Positions 26,201 to 36,426 of a stretch of 62,000 nucleotides of DNA are shown one piece after another. The notes under the pieces were generated by a model. That model was not told the origin of the DNA. It was given only the letters and a program-made list of their open reading frames with translations, and did no database searches. Source of the DNA: Phoronis australis. Lineage: Eukaryota; Phoronida; Phoronidae. The translations under genes were made by a program, and so were the position numbers. Where the stretch lies: assembly GCA_002633005.1 (NCBI GenBank), contig NMRA01000131.1, positions 111,798-173,797 of the forward strand. Reading direction: 5' to 3'. The first letter of the stretch is position 1. Each line of letters opens with the position of its first letter.

Positions 26201-29200
26201 CAGCACATAACTTTGAAGTTTTATGCAACCCAGCCCAGAATGGGGACCTACCACAAACCTATCAACACTCTGAGAAGCTTACATGACTGTACTACTGTAG
26301 TTCACCCAAAGGACAAAACACATGACTTTAAAAAAATGATCAGTCTGCAAAATCAGTTGCCCGGGGTGCCCGGCTACTTATATGGGTGAGATCTTCTCGC
26401 AATCTATGCACTAGAGTTAAGGAATGTATTGTGCAAAAGTCTCACAGAAGAGGGAGACTATAATGTTTCGACTCTGCATAATATTACTTAATCTTAGGAT
26501 CTAACTCTCTTTGCCTGGGAGGATAAATGTCGGAGTAGAAAAATCTGTGAGGCAGTGGTGATTAGGTGGGGAAAACCCTCCCCAACAGGGATTAAGGATA
26601 GGAGACACCTAATACTCACAACACTTTAGTTTGTCATGGTGGCTAGTAGGCGTTTCACATGACTACCACATGATGGGATAGGGCAGGGAAATTTTCTGTC
26701 AGTTGACACTGGAGACAGCTGACCTGAGAAGGGTCCAAAAGCTTTGTCAACCACGCCAATTAGACTTCGGTGAGGTAACTTTCCATCACTCATCATACTA
26801 ACGGAGCCGTATAATGAGCATTCATTCTACAATGCTGATTAATGTTGTATCTGGATTATAGATGGTGTTGGTTTTCAATGATGCAGGCCTGAAGGAGGTT
26901 GTAACACCTTGCTTCCTGCAAGAGTTTGTCAATCATAATGCTGTCTTGTACAAAGTCTACTGTATTGGACGGGACAGTTTTGTGGTACCCAGGAAGTCAC
27001 TGAGGAATTTCTGTAGTTCAGGTGAGTTACAGACACAGTAAAAACTCATCAGCATAGGGCTCAATAATGGCACGAAAAGTGAACTTTTTTTTTTAATGTT
27101 TGAATTTAGTTTTGTGTAACATTTGAAAGGTAACTAGAATTTTACATCATTGTAGTAGCATAGTTCAACTATCACAGAAATGATGAAAATTTGAATATTT
27201 TGCTCTTTTTAGTAAGCTCTCAAAAATAAAACAATTTTAAGAATTATGTTTGTCACTCACTGTTTTCTCCTTTTTATCGGATAATTGAGTGGTATCTTGT
27301 GTTTTTTTAACATCTGAGAACACGGTAATTAGGCTGGTCAGATGAGGCTTGGTTAAGGGCCCTCATTCTCTTATCAAGGATGTATTTTCTTGTAGACCCA
27401 TAAACCTATATCCTATTAAAATTGTTGATGATCACAAAGTGTTACGTGCACAAAAATGCTCAGAATTTGTTTGTATCAATCATATAACTTTATTTTTTCT
27501 AAAAAAATTGTTTTTCCACAAACATTTTTTTCATGGAAGTTGCAAATTCTGTTTCTTTGTTAAGTGTCTAGCATAATAAAGAAGCAAAATTTTGCAGTTA
27601 TGTGTAGAAACATTCAAATTTGAGGAAAATACAGTGATCTCTGTGACAAATCATGATTTTTTGAACAAAATGCAATCATTTGATAACTAACTGCTGGGCA
27701 TTACTTTCTTCCACTAAACAATATTCTGTGATCTTCAAGGATTTTTTTGGGGTCTACTATTAAAGTTATTTACAAAATTCAATCCTTGGTGTTGAAAGTA
27801 GCCAACAACTACCTTAGCATCAGAGCACAGATGAAGCTAACTATTTGAAACATGATATAGAATACGAAAATTTATTAAACTGTATCATGACCTTTATGGT
27901 ATAATTTGAATCCTTTTCAGTTGTGATCTTGTACATAACACAATTTGTTGAACATTACAGTGGATGCTTCAATTACTTTTGACAGCAGGAATATTTCAAA
28001 ACATGCATCCAAGCCTTGCGATCTGAACACTGCAAGTATAATTTTACATATCGATAAGTTGACCATGTTGAAAGATTGTTTGCAGCGTAACACGAACTGT
28101 TGTTGAGTTGTGTCATTTGCTGATACAACAGGTAAAAAATTAGGTCAGCATTTGAGCCTGCTGATCCTTGTTGTAGTCTCTGTTTGAAGTAGAAAACAAT
28201 CAATTTGTTTCAAACTTAGGTGGCCTACCTTGGTCAGACACAGAACATCTGTATGGCTAGAAGAGTGACAGTGGCCAGACCTGTGTACCATATGTACAAC
28301 ATTTATTTAGTAAACTTATGAATGTTCGCAAGTATGCAATTTGCCTATAAGAATGTGGCCCATTTGTTAGTAACTAATTTGTAATGCATAATCTCTTTAA
28401 AGAGGAAATTGCAAGGTCCAAACCAATCTGAACAACAATATGGTCTAAATTCTAGTTTATAATTATCATTGCTATATTCTTAACATTAACTAAATTGTAC
28501 GCCGCTATACAAAGTTATTTACATATTTAGTGCCGTGGTGTTGTAACGCCATCGTTGTAACGGAGAATAGAAACGGCGCCATTTTCGTTCGTTACACATC
28601 TGTGACGTGGTGTTGGGGAACACAAAGGAAACAATGTGTGTCCAAGTGAGTACAGCAGCGTAGATGAGGAATACTTTGAACGATACAGGGACGGACAGGT
28701 GGACTTTTCAGATGATTCTGACCTTTCGGACGTGGAGGTGGAGGTGACAGATCCCAGAGGAACAATATGTGTTCACAGCTTTTCTGTAGTGGAGCCGTTC
28801 TCCCTCGATCCCTTTCACGTTCACGGCCCTTTCTCTGGTCGCCGCCGAAGACTCACTCCCAGCGGGTTCGTCCTGTGAACGTCAACAGGCTGAAGGTGCG
28901 CAGGAGTTGCGATTAGATGTTAGTGATTGGTAAGAATTAATTTATCAATATGTATCCTACAACCGCGAATTATAACTTGGTCTTTTTTAATTCAAAAGTA
29001 GGTGCTTTACCAGTCAGTCCCAGGCGCCCATATCCCCATTGGTGAACCGTGTTTCAGCCGTGGATAAATACCAGTTTCAGGGATACATCTGGGATTTTTT
29101 TGCATTATAGCAAATCACTCAAAAAGTGTTTGGTCTCTGATTATTTGTAGACAGTGTGGCTCAGTGGTTTGAGCTCTTGAGACTCCGGTTCGAATCCTGG

Positions 29201-32200
29201 GTTTCACTGGCATGCAGTTGAGCATTGAACAAAATTGTCTCTTACTTCTCCGAGACTGAGCGGGGTGTTACTAGTGAGTGAATAAATGTATGCAAGGGAA
29301 TGAATGAGAACCACTTTGGAATAATCGACTGTGAATTGTAAAAAAGAGGATGAAAGAATTGCAATTTTATAATTTAGACTTTCTCACTTTGGTGCTGGGG
29401 GAGGGCATAATTCTATAGGTTATAGAACAAGTCATTTCATTTTTGTACTCAAGTCAACTCGGACCTATATCAATCGACACATGTGTTCCAAAACAGTTTT
29501 GTTTTGTAAGGCGATGCTTGAAATGGAAACAACCATTTCATGTCGATGTACATTGACCCAATGTTGCCATTATTTATAAATGAAATATGGTACATGGCTT
29601 GGTTGCGAGTCGACTTGGGTAGGAACTGCCTGGTAAAATTTCTATAGAGTAAAGAGAGCATACCATTGGATTGGTGATTGCCCATATAGCATATCAAGAA
29701 GTTTTAATGTATACTGTAATATTTAAAATATGGGCGACCCTTTGAGTGGCAACACTGCTTTTCAAGTTGGTTTGCCCCATTGTCATTGTCTAATGGTATG
29801 TGGGTGCCGATAGGATTCAGATTGGGAGAACAGGTCTCACGACTACATACAAAACAGTCCCCTCCATCAATGAATCAGGGCAACTACCTTTTGTGTTAGG
29901 ATCAGCTAAAAATCAAACAACTAATGTCCATTACTATATCCCCTGGGCATGATCTACCTCTGCCTTGGGTGTAGCACTATTCATTTGTATGAAAAGTAAA
30001 TATCTTTACTATATATGATCAATTTGTACAAAAAAATAAATAGGTTGTGATGTTCCAATCAATTTTCCTGAAAACTGAAGTCGTATTCAGACCCCTCAAT
30101 TTGGTAGAGGCACTCTTGGTAAATTTTTCAATTCGAAATTTTGATGTTTACTAAAATAATGTATTATTGTTGACACATCTTGCAGGTGCACCTGGGGCAA
30201 CTGTCAGACAACCTCAGTTGTTGAAGAAAGAGTATGTTGCCAAGAGGTTGACAAGGTTGTTGCAAAACTTGATGAAGAAATGAAGCGTGACAACTAACAC
30301 AAAAGAAAAAAATGTATTGTGGAGCATGGGGGTTTATACCTGTATACATCAATCGTGGTGTTTTGGAGACTGCATGGTTTCAGTACAAAAGCCAATATCC
30401 TGATGACTATGACAGACCCTTCGATAAAAGGATTTGACACGTGGCCTACAGACAGTTCCAAAGATGGGTACACGGTCACTCAAGACAAACTGTCCGTGTT
30501 GTCATTCCAGCATGCGCAGTAGCCTGCATCTGAGCTTTCTACCCTCCGCCAGGAAATGAGGAAGACTTTTGAGTTCCAAGGATTTTCGTAAAAGTTTCAC
30601 CCATTTATAGATATCAACAGTTGTCTTAGCCCTGGAATGCCAACTCCTCCACATGACCTATGTATTCTGTTATGAAAAATTGTGACTCGGGGACTAGTTT
30701 TATGTAATTCAAACGAGTTGCAAAAAGTTGTAGTGACAAATTCCATAGAAAGATCAAACATAGTAATAAACGAATGCAATCGCAGTGCAACCTCAGCGGC
30801 ATGAAATTGAAGTTGACATTCCATGAATAGACTTCTGTGGTTTCAGAATGGTAAATAATTAACACAGCGAGCAGCATTTATTGATGCTCATCAATCTGGT
30901 TACTTATAATAACATGGTCACGACACGTGTAATTTAACTAGGACTACATTATAAACCTCTAAACTCAACATCAGTTAAACTTATGGTTTACCTAGGTAAA
31001 CAGAGGAATTTGTCTCATTGGAGCCCAGTTTGTGTGCTTGAAGCGGACATATTGAACTGTATGGCTGTTACATAAAAAATTAAAAGTTTTGAATCTGGGC
31101 CATAGTCTGAAGTCGAGACTGAATCTTCTGCCCTCTTCTTATACAGTAGAACTCTCTAAATTGGTAGCGCTTCAGTGGGAACTTTAGAAAGGTTAGCATT
31201 AATTCCGCAGTAACGCCTCCAAATAACTCTAACTTTGATGAAATATCTCAGTCTCACTGGATACAACTTAGCGAGTTCTACTGTAATTCAATGAGAAATC
31301 AAATAACACGACACAGCAACCACTGAATCTCAACCCAAAAGCTCCCGTATGCAATAGCTTTAGATATCTATGACATGGTATGAAAACACAAAAAGTATGC
31401 ACATGAGTAGGAAGTGGGAAATCTGGAGGGAGTGCATATACCACTCACTCAAAAATTCCCTAGACACTGTTCGAATTCTGTGCAAGTGATTATTCTGTGT
31501 ACAATTTAGATGAGATTGTCCCACGAAAAGACTGAGGACCCAAACGAGTACCTTTTCACCCCCACTTAAGAAANTCAACTTTTCGCGCATTTTCTTATTT
31601 TCGCTTTTTTAAAATAACTAAAGATACAATAATACGATGATTTGAATAAAATACATCCAAATAGCAATACCTTGAAGATATTATTGCAATTTAACATACT
31701 TGGACCTTGCAAATTACACTTTAAAGAGAAATACTGTACTTTAGATTATTAGAAGATTTTTAGTTATAGTTTTTGGTTAAAAATATTCAGTTTCTTGATG
31801 GATTTTCATGAAATTCGGCATAGGATTCCATTAAGGAGACAATGATGTCTTCCCATTTCCAGATGGATTCGACATTTTTTGTCACTTAGTGGCCATTTTC
31901 AAGTCTTTTTATGCGCCCACAAAATTATATATGGATGCATTATGCTGTCATTCCCATCCGTCCGGCGTCCGTCTGGCGTCCGTCCGGCGTCTGTCCGGCA
32001 TCCATCCGGCGTTTGCTGCTTTATCTCCAAAAACCCTTTGATGCATTTTTATGAAATTTCGCATACTGTTTTTCTTTTATAGATGGGACGGCATTAAAAA
32101 AATTTTGGACGTATCTGACTACCGGTATGCCCCCTAGTGGCAATTTTATTTTTTACGTTTACTTCTGTATCTTCAGATGTTCTCGGCCTATTTTCATAAA

Positions 32201-35200
32201 ATGTGGCATATGGGCATCTATTAGTGAGATGACGCTATCTCCCCATTTTCAGATGGATTCGACGTAGTTTGCGCCACCTTGTAACCATTTTTACTGTAAT
32301 TTTTCGATTCTGTTTTTTGGCGTCCACCCCTCCATCAACCAAACTGCTCTAAAGATGATTGTGAAAATTGACATGTATGTTCTTACTATAAAGACGACAG
32401 CTCATGATTTTCCAATGACTTTGACTATTGTGGCGTCTCTTAGTGGCAGTTTTTTACGCCTATGGCAATATCTCCTAAACCCTTTGCAGGATCTTTACTA
32501 AATGTAGCAAGTGTATATGGTGTTGACAACAGACGACGATGACTTTCGGATGGATCTGACTACCGATGTGTCCCCTGGTGGCAATTTTAGTTTTAATTAC
32601 TTTTTTACATTCACCTCTATATCTTCAAAGGTCCTCAACGGATTTTCATAAAATTTGGCATATGGGCATCTATTAGTAAGATGACGCTATCCTTCCGTTT
32701 TCGGATGGATTCAAGGTAGTTTGCACCTCCTTGTGACCATTTTTACTGTTTTCGAGTCTGTTTTTGGCGTCCACCCCTCTATCAAACTGCCTTAAGGATG
32801 ATTGTGAAAATTGGCATGTATGTTCTTACTATGAAGACATGGCTCATGATCATTTTTCGATGACTTTGACTACTGCGGCAACTCCTAGTGGCAATTTTGT
32901 TTTTATGCGCCCATGGCTGTATCTCCTAAACCGTTTGCAGGATCTTTACTAAATTTAGGAAGTGTATTTAAATGATATTGACAACGGACGATGACTTTCA
33001 GACGTATCTCACTACTGGTGTGCCCCCTAATGGCAATTTCAGTTGTTTACATTTAACCTCTGTATCTTTAAAGGTCCTCGACAGATTTTCTTAAAATTTG
33101 GACTATCGGCATCTATGGGTGATGACGCTATCCTTCCGTTTTCGGATGGAATCGAGGTATTTTGCATCACCTGTTGGCCATTTTTTCTGTTTTCGAGTCA
33201 GTTTGTTGGCATCCACCCCTCTATCAACCAAACCATTGTAAAGATGATTTTGAAAATTGGTGTATGTGTTCTCAGTGACGAAGAGGACGGTTGGCGATGA
33301 CGACTTTGACTACTATGAGGCCTCCTAGTGGTAGTTTTGTTTTGTTTTGCACCCGTAGCTGTATCTGTTCAACCCATTGCATTTTTTTCCGTTTTCCTTT
33401 GTTTTTCTGAAGTTCCTTGGCAGATATTAAAGAAACGATTGCTTGTTCCCATTTTCAGATGGATTGAACATTTTTGCATTTAGTGTCCATTTTTATGATA
33501 CAAATTAACAACCCCCAGCTAGAAGCACCTGTTTGCGGTGCATTCGTGGGTGCATTTCAATGTTCTGTATTGCTCTTATTTCTAAATTAGTAAATTTGCT
33601 AATATGATATTCCCCATACTACAAGTTATTTTACTGTTACACAAGCTGTTCTGGGAATTGACAATTGCAAATTACCATGTGAACTCAGCCTACCTTTATA
33701 ACGGCACTGAAAACAAGGAATGGTCAAGCTCTGCTTAGTTTTGCAATTTTCACTTTAACCTTGAACTTGACACTGTGATGGCGGTTGCTTGCTAAAGTTT
33801 TTGTTTTAAATGATCATAAAAATGTACCTTTTCCGCATGTATTCAATGTATGAGATGGAAATAAGCCCTCTATCTGTATACCCGCAGGTGAAAAATGCAA
33901 CTATCAAAATTTTGTAAAACTAGTACCGTACTGTATTTTGTACCAAAATCACATGATTTTTCAACTATTTCAACAGTTTATCCGCAGTACTCACTTAGTA
34001 CTTTGTGAGTCTCATAACTTTACCAGCTTTTGCTTCATTCAGTACTTACATTATGTTGTTTCCAGATGTGTCCAGGTGAAGAAATGGGTCTTGAAGCTCT
34101 CAAGCCTGACACTAACAGACTGAAGGCACTTGCCAAGTTGATTCAGTCGCTCTGTCAGTTGGAGCTCATGGGAATTGATGTTGTTATTGACAGTGCAAGC
34201 GGACGGCATGCTGTAGTTGATATCAATATCTTCCCCGGTAAGGTAATCTGATATATGTTATCATTCACCTAGGTGAAGTAACTGATGCACAAATTATATA
34301 TCAAAAGTTCTGGAGACTCACCAATTTTGTTGAGTCTTCACTTGAATCCTAATGAGGAATGGTGACTGATTCGCGTGGAAATTTTTGTCTCCCTCAACTA
34401 ATGACATCAGGACCTTTTTAGTGATTGGAATTCCTGTGTATTCTTTCTGTTCAAATGCCAGAGAAATATCTGTCTAAGGATTTTCAAACAGTGGTCATGT
34501 GAACAGTAACTGTTGTGAGAGCTCGTGTAGCCCAATGTTATTAGTCACTTACAATACTGACAAAAGTATTCAGACATAATGTCCCGGAATTCCCCGTCAT
34601 GGCGTCTTTGTGGAAGCTGAAGTCACAGTCTGAGTAGTCTTTCCCTTCACAACTAACAGGTCAGGAAAGTTAGTGATGGGCTAAGCTATTCTATAATTAG
34701 AATTTTGCTACCTTGAAGGTTATCACCCATCATTTTTGTTGTTTATAGAATTAGCTGTTATGGAAAACTGTATTGTGTCCATTACCTTTGTCTTGTAATG
34801 TTTGAGGGTTGATCAAGGCCAAACGAATATTTCAAGGTTGTCCAGACCAGCCACAATATGTCTGAGGGATGGGTGAGGCCAAACAAACATTCTTTTAAGG
34901 TTGACGTCAGGGTTGGACAATTACGGCCAACCAAGCAATATTTTAAGGTTGGCTCCCAGGGCCGTGCAAGGCCAAACAAACAAATGTTTTGAGGCTGGCC
35001 TCAGCTATTAGTGAATGGAAATGATGCAGGGATGCTTCAAACTTGAATAGTAATTACATTTCATTGATTTCTGGCTATCATAAGCTCTGTGTAGTATTGT
35101 TAAGTCCCATGTTTTTAACTTGAATCCATCAGCAATCACAATGGACCCACCAAAGTTGTTTTGAGGCCCTTTCCCATACAGCTAATTCCGCCATCAAAAT

Positions 35201-36426
35201 TTCAGTGTTAACTGTAATATTATGTTAACTGCGGAGTTAAGCATTACTGTTCCCATCAGCTTCGAAGTTAGCCAACTAGTTCAGCGAAAGTATTGCAAGA
35301 GCAGTGCCAAAAATATGACCTTTGGTCACGTGACTTGGGTGTTTTTGTCATTGTCATCAAAAATGGCAAGGACCTATATCAATCTCCCCAAATGGAAACT
35401 AGAACGTCAACTTCACAAGGCTGCCAATGGTTGCCATGTTGGGACAATGAGGATGTACTAGAAGATGATGTATTAAAAAGTTTGACTCCGTCTTGAGTAG
35501 GCTAACAACTAATTCGAACATGGCAGTGTGGTGGGAACTTGTTTTGCACACATAATAGGTTCAATGAATTTTTAATGTAAAGAATCGAGCAAATAGATGG
35601 ATTAATTGAAACACAATGCTTATGCTGCTAAAATAATAAATATTTAACAAAATATTTACCAGCCACAGTCCGCTGTTGGCAAACCCAGGCAGTGACCCCT
35701 GCTGATAACTCTGATGTTATCAACTTGATAGTTAAGTGTTTCCATTGTTGCCATGCATCGATGCTTTGCTATTAAATCTACCTCAGTCTTTACTCCAGAC
35801 TTAACTCACACTGTGCACTTTGATTCAAGACCGAATTTAATTGATCCAATTGACCGAAGTTTCGTTAACATCAAAAGTTCTAACCCTGTGGGAAACGGTT
35901 TTAAGTCTCAGGACATTTCCCTGAGGCATGAGAATAATAATAAGCTACACAATTGACCAGCTTTTGTTGAGATAGGATCTGCAATCCGACCAACTGTAAA
36001 GTGTTGCACATATGTAACAGCTGACCTTGTTTTACACAGAACTTGATAATATGTGAAACATTTCTTGGCTTAGGCAATATTCTTGTGACATTAACTTAAT
36101 CACGCTAACATGTGAAAAAAGTATTTGCATCTTTCCTGGTCAGTGTCTTTGTGTTTAGGTTTTTAATAAAACTTGTCAGCGGTCTTCATGCATTGAAAAA
36201 ACTAGAAGCACAAGTATTTTTGCTTCTTTGCTTGTCAGATTGCCGTTGACTCTCAGAGAGAATTTGCCTAATGAAAACTGCTTTCATTAAGTTGCACTGT
36301 TTATGTCCTATTTTGGTTTCTGTTTCAGGATACATAGGGGTGCCTGACGTACATGCTAAAATATGCAAACTGTTAAAGGACAAAGTGAAGGAGGCAAGAA
36401 CGAAGACGGGGATGACTCATTTCTGA
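14201..36426 (+). CDS. ITPK1: Inositol-tetrakisphosphate 1-kinase-like protein
   Basis: Exons: 14201-14316, 16021-16045, 16660-16785, 17624-17741, 20306-20407, 20900-20931, 26862-27021, 34066-34237 and 36329-36426 (stop). Phases match at every junction except between 27021 (phase 1) and 34066 (phase 0), so one exon of length 2 modulo 3 is missing from my model. The start is the first in-frame ATG after an acceptor at 14138/14139. Family marks are VGFLLSDKK, QGPFDVIFMKITD, ASHPRMTVVDTP, KYPIICK, VTPCFLQEFVNHNAVLYKVY and the C-terminal MGIDVVID with HAVVDINIFPGYIG. The last two hold the D, D and N that bind metal and ATP in the ATP-grasp fold. The family phosphorylates inositol tris- and tetrakisphosphates in the cytosol on the way to InsP6. 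Around 315 residues are seen; human ITPK1 is longer, mainly by a C-terminal tail absent here. Confidence 0.93.
14411..15112. mobile_element. Possible MITE with ~55-bp inverted ends
   Basis: The left end (about 14411-14466) has CCGTTTAGACATTAAG, TTTTGACACAG and CATAAGATGATC. The right end (about 15055-15112) carries the same order in reverse complement (GATCATCTTGTTCCG, CTGTGTCAACTTTTG, GTGTAAAC). The arms are clearly related but diverged. No transposase is seen inside. It lies in the second intron of the ITPK1-like gene. Confidence 0.5.
14579..14607 (+). repeat. (TTG)n microsatellite
   Basis: About nine uninterrupted TTG units are followed by a CTG. It lies in an intron of the ITPK1-like gene and inside the candidate MITE. 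Confidence 0.9.
17340..17585. repeat. Dispersed repeat, uninterrupted copy
   Basis: It shares TTGATCTAT-CAAGCTCC, CCCTTGCAAAA-GTCGACAAA, AACAATAA-TTTTAC, GGTGTGTCAA, ATTGGTCAGTTAAGC and TGATAGGTCAAT with 21060-21700. It lies just upstream of the ITPK1-like exon at 17624, which begins only about 40 bases after it. No coding capacity is seen. Confidence 0.75.
18050..19190. repeat. Degenerate CCTAGTGGC-module array, inverted orientation (array B)
   Basis: This is the same family as array A but in the opposite orientation. GGCAACTAGGTGGTGC (18983), GGACACTAGATGTCAC (18826) and TTGCCACTATGGGGCAC (19130) replace the CCTAGTGGC form, and the AAATTTGGCA stretch appears as TGCCAAATTT-like sequence. 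The 199-codon open frame on the minus strand at 18390-18989 lies wholly within it and looks fortuitous. Confidence 0.7.
19195..19665 (+). repeat. Two direct copies of a ~130-bp unit, ~297 bp apart
   Basis: AATCACTGATCCTTCTGGGT, GAAGGTTAAGTT, AGATGACCA and GTGGA-GCT-TCTGTGG occur near 19200-19345 and again near 19493-19660. It lies within the fourth coding intron of the ITPK1-like gene, next to array B. Confidence 0.7.
21060..21710. repeat. Dispersed repeat, copy interrupted by a MITE
   Basis: This is the second copy of the repeat at 17340-17585. Homology runs to ATCACTCAAACTAAT at 21266, stops, and resumes at GGTGATAGGTCAATAAGTG after 21671. The gap is exactly the terminal-inverted-repeat element listed separately. 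Confidence 0.75.
21268..21671. mobile_element. MITE of about 404 bp with GGCCYGGTCTC ends, nested in an older repeat
   Basis: The left end reads GGCCCGGTCTCCAATCTTT followed by TACTCGAAA. The reverse complement of the right end reads GGCCTGGTCTCTAATCTTT followed by TACTCGAAA. About 30 bp of terminal inverted repeat are well conserved, and ACTCGA motifs recur inside. There is no transposase, so it is non-autonomous. The uninterrupted copy at 17340 shows the empty site, which supports a real insertion. Confidence 0.85.
22880..22955 (-). repeat. tRNA-derived SINE fragment
   Basis: Read on the minus strand it has an A box (TGGCCCAGTGGC, plus 22931-22942) followed by a B box (GGTTCGAGTTCC, plus 22887-22898) at roughly internal RNA polymerase III spacing. 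It does not fold into a full tRNA cloverleaf that I can see, so a SINE head is more likely than a tRNA gene. Confidence 0.65.
23803..23866 (+). repeat. Short tandem repeat, three ~21-bp units
   Basis: GGTCACAAGACACAATTAAT, GGTCATATGGCACAATTAAT and GGTTACGTAACAGAATTAAT follow one another in an intron of the ITPK1-like gene. Confidence 0.8.
24219..25362. mobile_element. Non-coding element bounded by ACTTGGCGAAAT inverted ends
   Basis: ACTTGGCGAAAT at 24219 is mirrored by ATTTCGCCAAGT at 25351-25362. The left end is itself a hairpin (GGCGAAAT-AA-ATTTCGCC). The interior is unusually CpG- and GC-rich near 24450-24560 (CGGCGATCGCGCATGCGCA) and contains a diverged ~165-bp tandem duplication at about 25040-25370 built on GACTGTAGCC, CATCATCGCCACC-type trinucleotides and TTAATTTCGCCAAGT. 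No protein is recognisable. One N is at 25315. Confidence 0.55.
26018..26041 (+). repeat. (GGATA)n microsatellite
   Basis: About four GGATA units in a row, inside the loop of the foldback element. Confidence 0.85.
26087..26236. mobile_element. Small MITE nested in the foldback element
   Basis: GTTGCATAAAAGTTATATG at the left is mirrored at the right by CATAACTTTGAAGTTTTATG and CAAC. The total is about 150 bp and non-coding. It lies in the loop of the 25583-26792 element, so it is either an insertion into it or part of its inner structure. Confidence 0.6.
28560..28935 (+). pseudogene. Decayed gene fragment, possibly P2X7-C-terminal-domain-like
   Basis: An acidic open frame (SEYSSVDEEYFERYRDG then DFSDDSDLSDVEVEV) begins near 28645 but is not in frame with the nearby ATG at 28634. 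About 130 bases on, a second frame takes over (AAEDSLPAG, then ELRLDVSDW) and ends at a good donor TTG/GTAAGA near 28931. The order of an acidic Ser-rich start followed by a splice just before a W/C residue recalls the many invertebrate genes annotated as P2X purinoceptor 7-like, whose cysteine-rich domain follows. I see no such next exon. The frame changes suggest a dead copy inserted in an intron of the ITPK1-like gene. The assignment is weak. Confidence 0.3.
29150..29310 (+). repeat. tRNA-derived SINE
   Basis: A-box TGGCTCAGTGG (29157-29167) is followed by B-box GGTTCGAATCC (29187-29197), then a non-tRNA body and a tail with GTGAATAAATG and GAATGAATGAG. The A-to-B distance is short and no anticodon arm can be drawn, so this is a SINE and not a tRNA gene. 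Confidence 0.7.
30186..30283 (+). other. Possible alternative 3' exon of the ITPK1-like gene
   Basis: After an acceptor (CTTGCAG/GTGCACC) the phase left by exon 26862-27021 is satisfied. The reading runs 32 codons (GAPGATVRQPQLLKKE then YVAKRLTRLLQNLMKK) to a stop at 30281. It contains no good donor in the phase needed to join the next exon at 34066. It could be an alternative terminal exon giving a truncated kinase without the metal-binding end, or chance. Confidence 0.25.
31144..31283. mobile_element. 140-bp Tc1/mariner-type MITE with TA duplication
   Basis: TA then CAGTAGAACTCTCTAA at the left is mirrored by TTAGCGAGTTCTACTG then TA at the right: 16-bp terminal inverted repeats with one mismatch, flanked by a TA target duplication (31142-31143 and 31284-31285). 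CAGT-type ends with a TA duplication are characteristic of the Tc1/mariner superfamily. It is too short to encode a transposase. Confidence 0.88.
31780..33500. repeat. CCTAGTGGC-module array with ~445-bp higher-order period (array C)
   Basis: This is the best preserved array of the family. The stretch ATTTTCATAAAATTTGGCAT recurs near 32191, 32643 and 33084, about 445 bp apart. Within each large unit follow CATTTTTACTG-GTTT-TTTTTGGCGTCC, GATTGTGAAAATTG, a GCGTCTCCTAGTGGCA-type motif, TATCTCCTAAACC-TTTGCAG and a second TGTGCCCCCTAGTGGCA-type motif. Motifs of this kind are at about 31884, 32130, 32434, 32572, 32884, 33021 and 33320. It sits in the intron between the ITPK1-like exons at 26862 and 34066. 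No coding potential. Confidence 0.85.
34560..34800. repeat. Dispersed repeat, single-unit relative of the 8140-8800 element
   Basis: GGAATTCCCCGTCATGGC, GTGGAAGCTGAAGTC, then AATTAGAATTTTGC, TTGTTGTTTATAGAATTAG and GGAAAACTGTATTGTG match the left flank and one 108-bp unit of the array at 8271. Here the internal unit is present only once. Confidence 0.65.
34795..35005. repeat. Tandem ~60-bp repeat, three to four diverged units
   Basis: Units contain AAGGCCAAACAAAC or a variant followed by TTTTAAGGTTG and a GGGTTGG-type stretch. They begin near 34800, 34865, 34915 and 34965, in the last intron of the ITPK1-like gene. Confidence 0.7.

Larger units (their letters stand above)
25583..26792. mobile_element. 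Foldback element with ~230-bp diverged inverted arms
   Basis: The left arm (about 25583-25815) and right arm (about 26555-26792, reverse complement) share GAGTGAYGGAA, AGCTTT-GG-CCYTTCTC, GTCRACTGACWGAAAATTTC, AACTRARGTGTTGT and TTAATCCCTG in the same order. A loop of about 740 bp separates them and holds another inverted-repeat element (26087-26236). No transposase is seen. Arms are perhaps 75% alike by eye, so it is old. Confidence 0.75.

Noticed and set aside
29150-29212. tRNA gene suggested by A and B boxes
   Set aside because: No anticodon arm or acceptor stem can be formed and the box spacing is short; a SINE explains it better.
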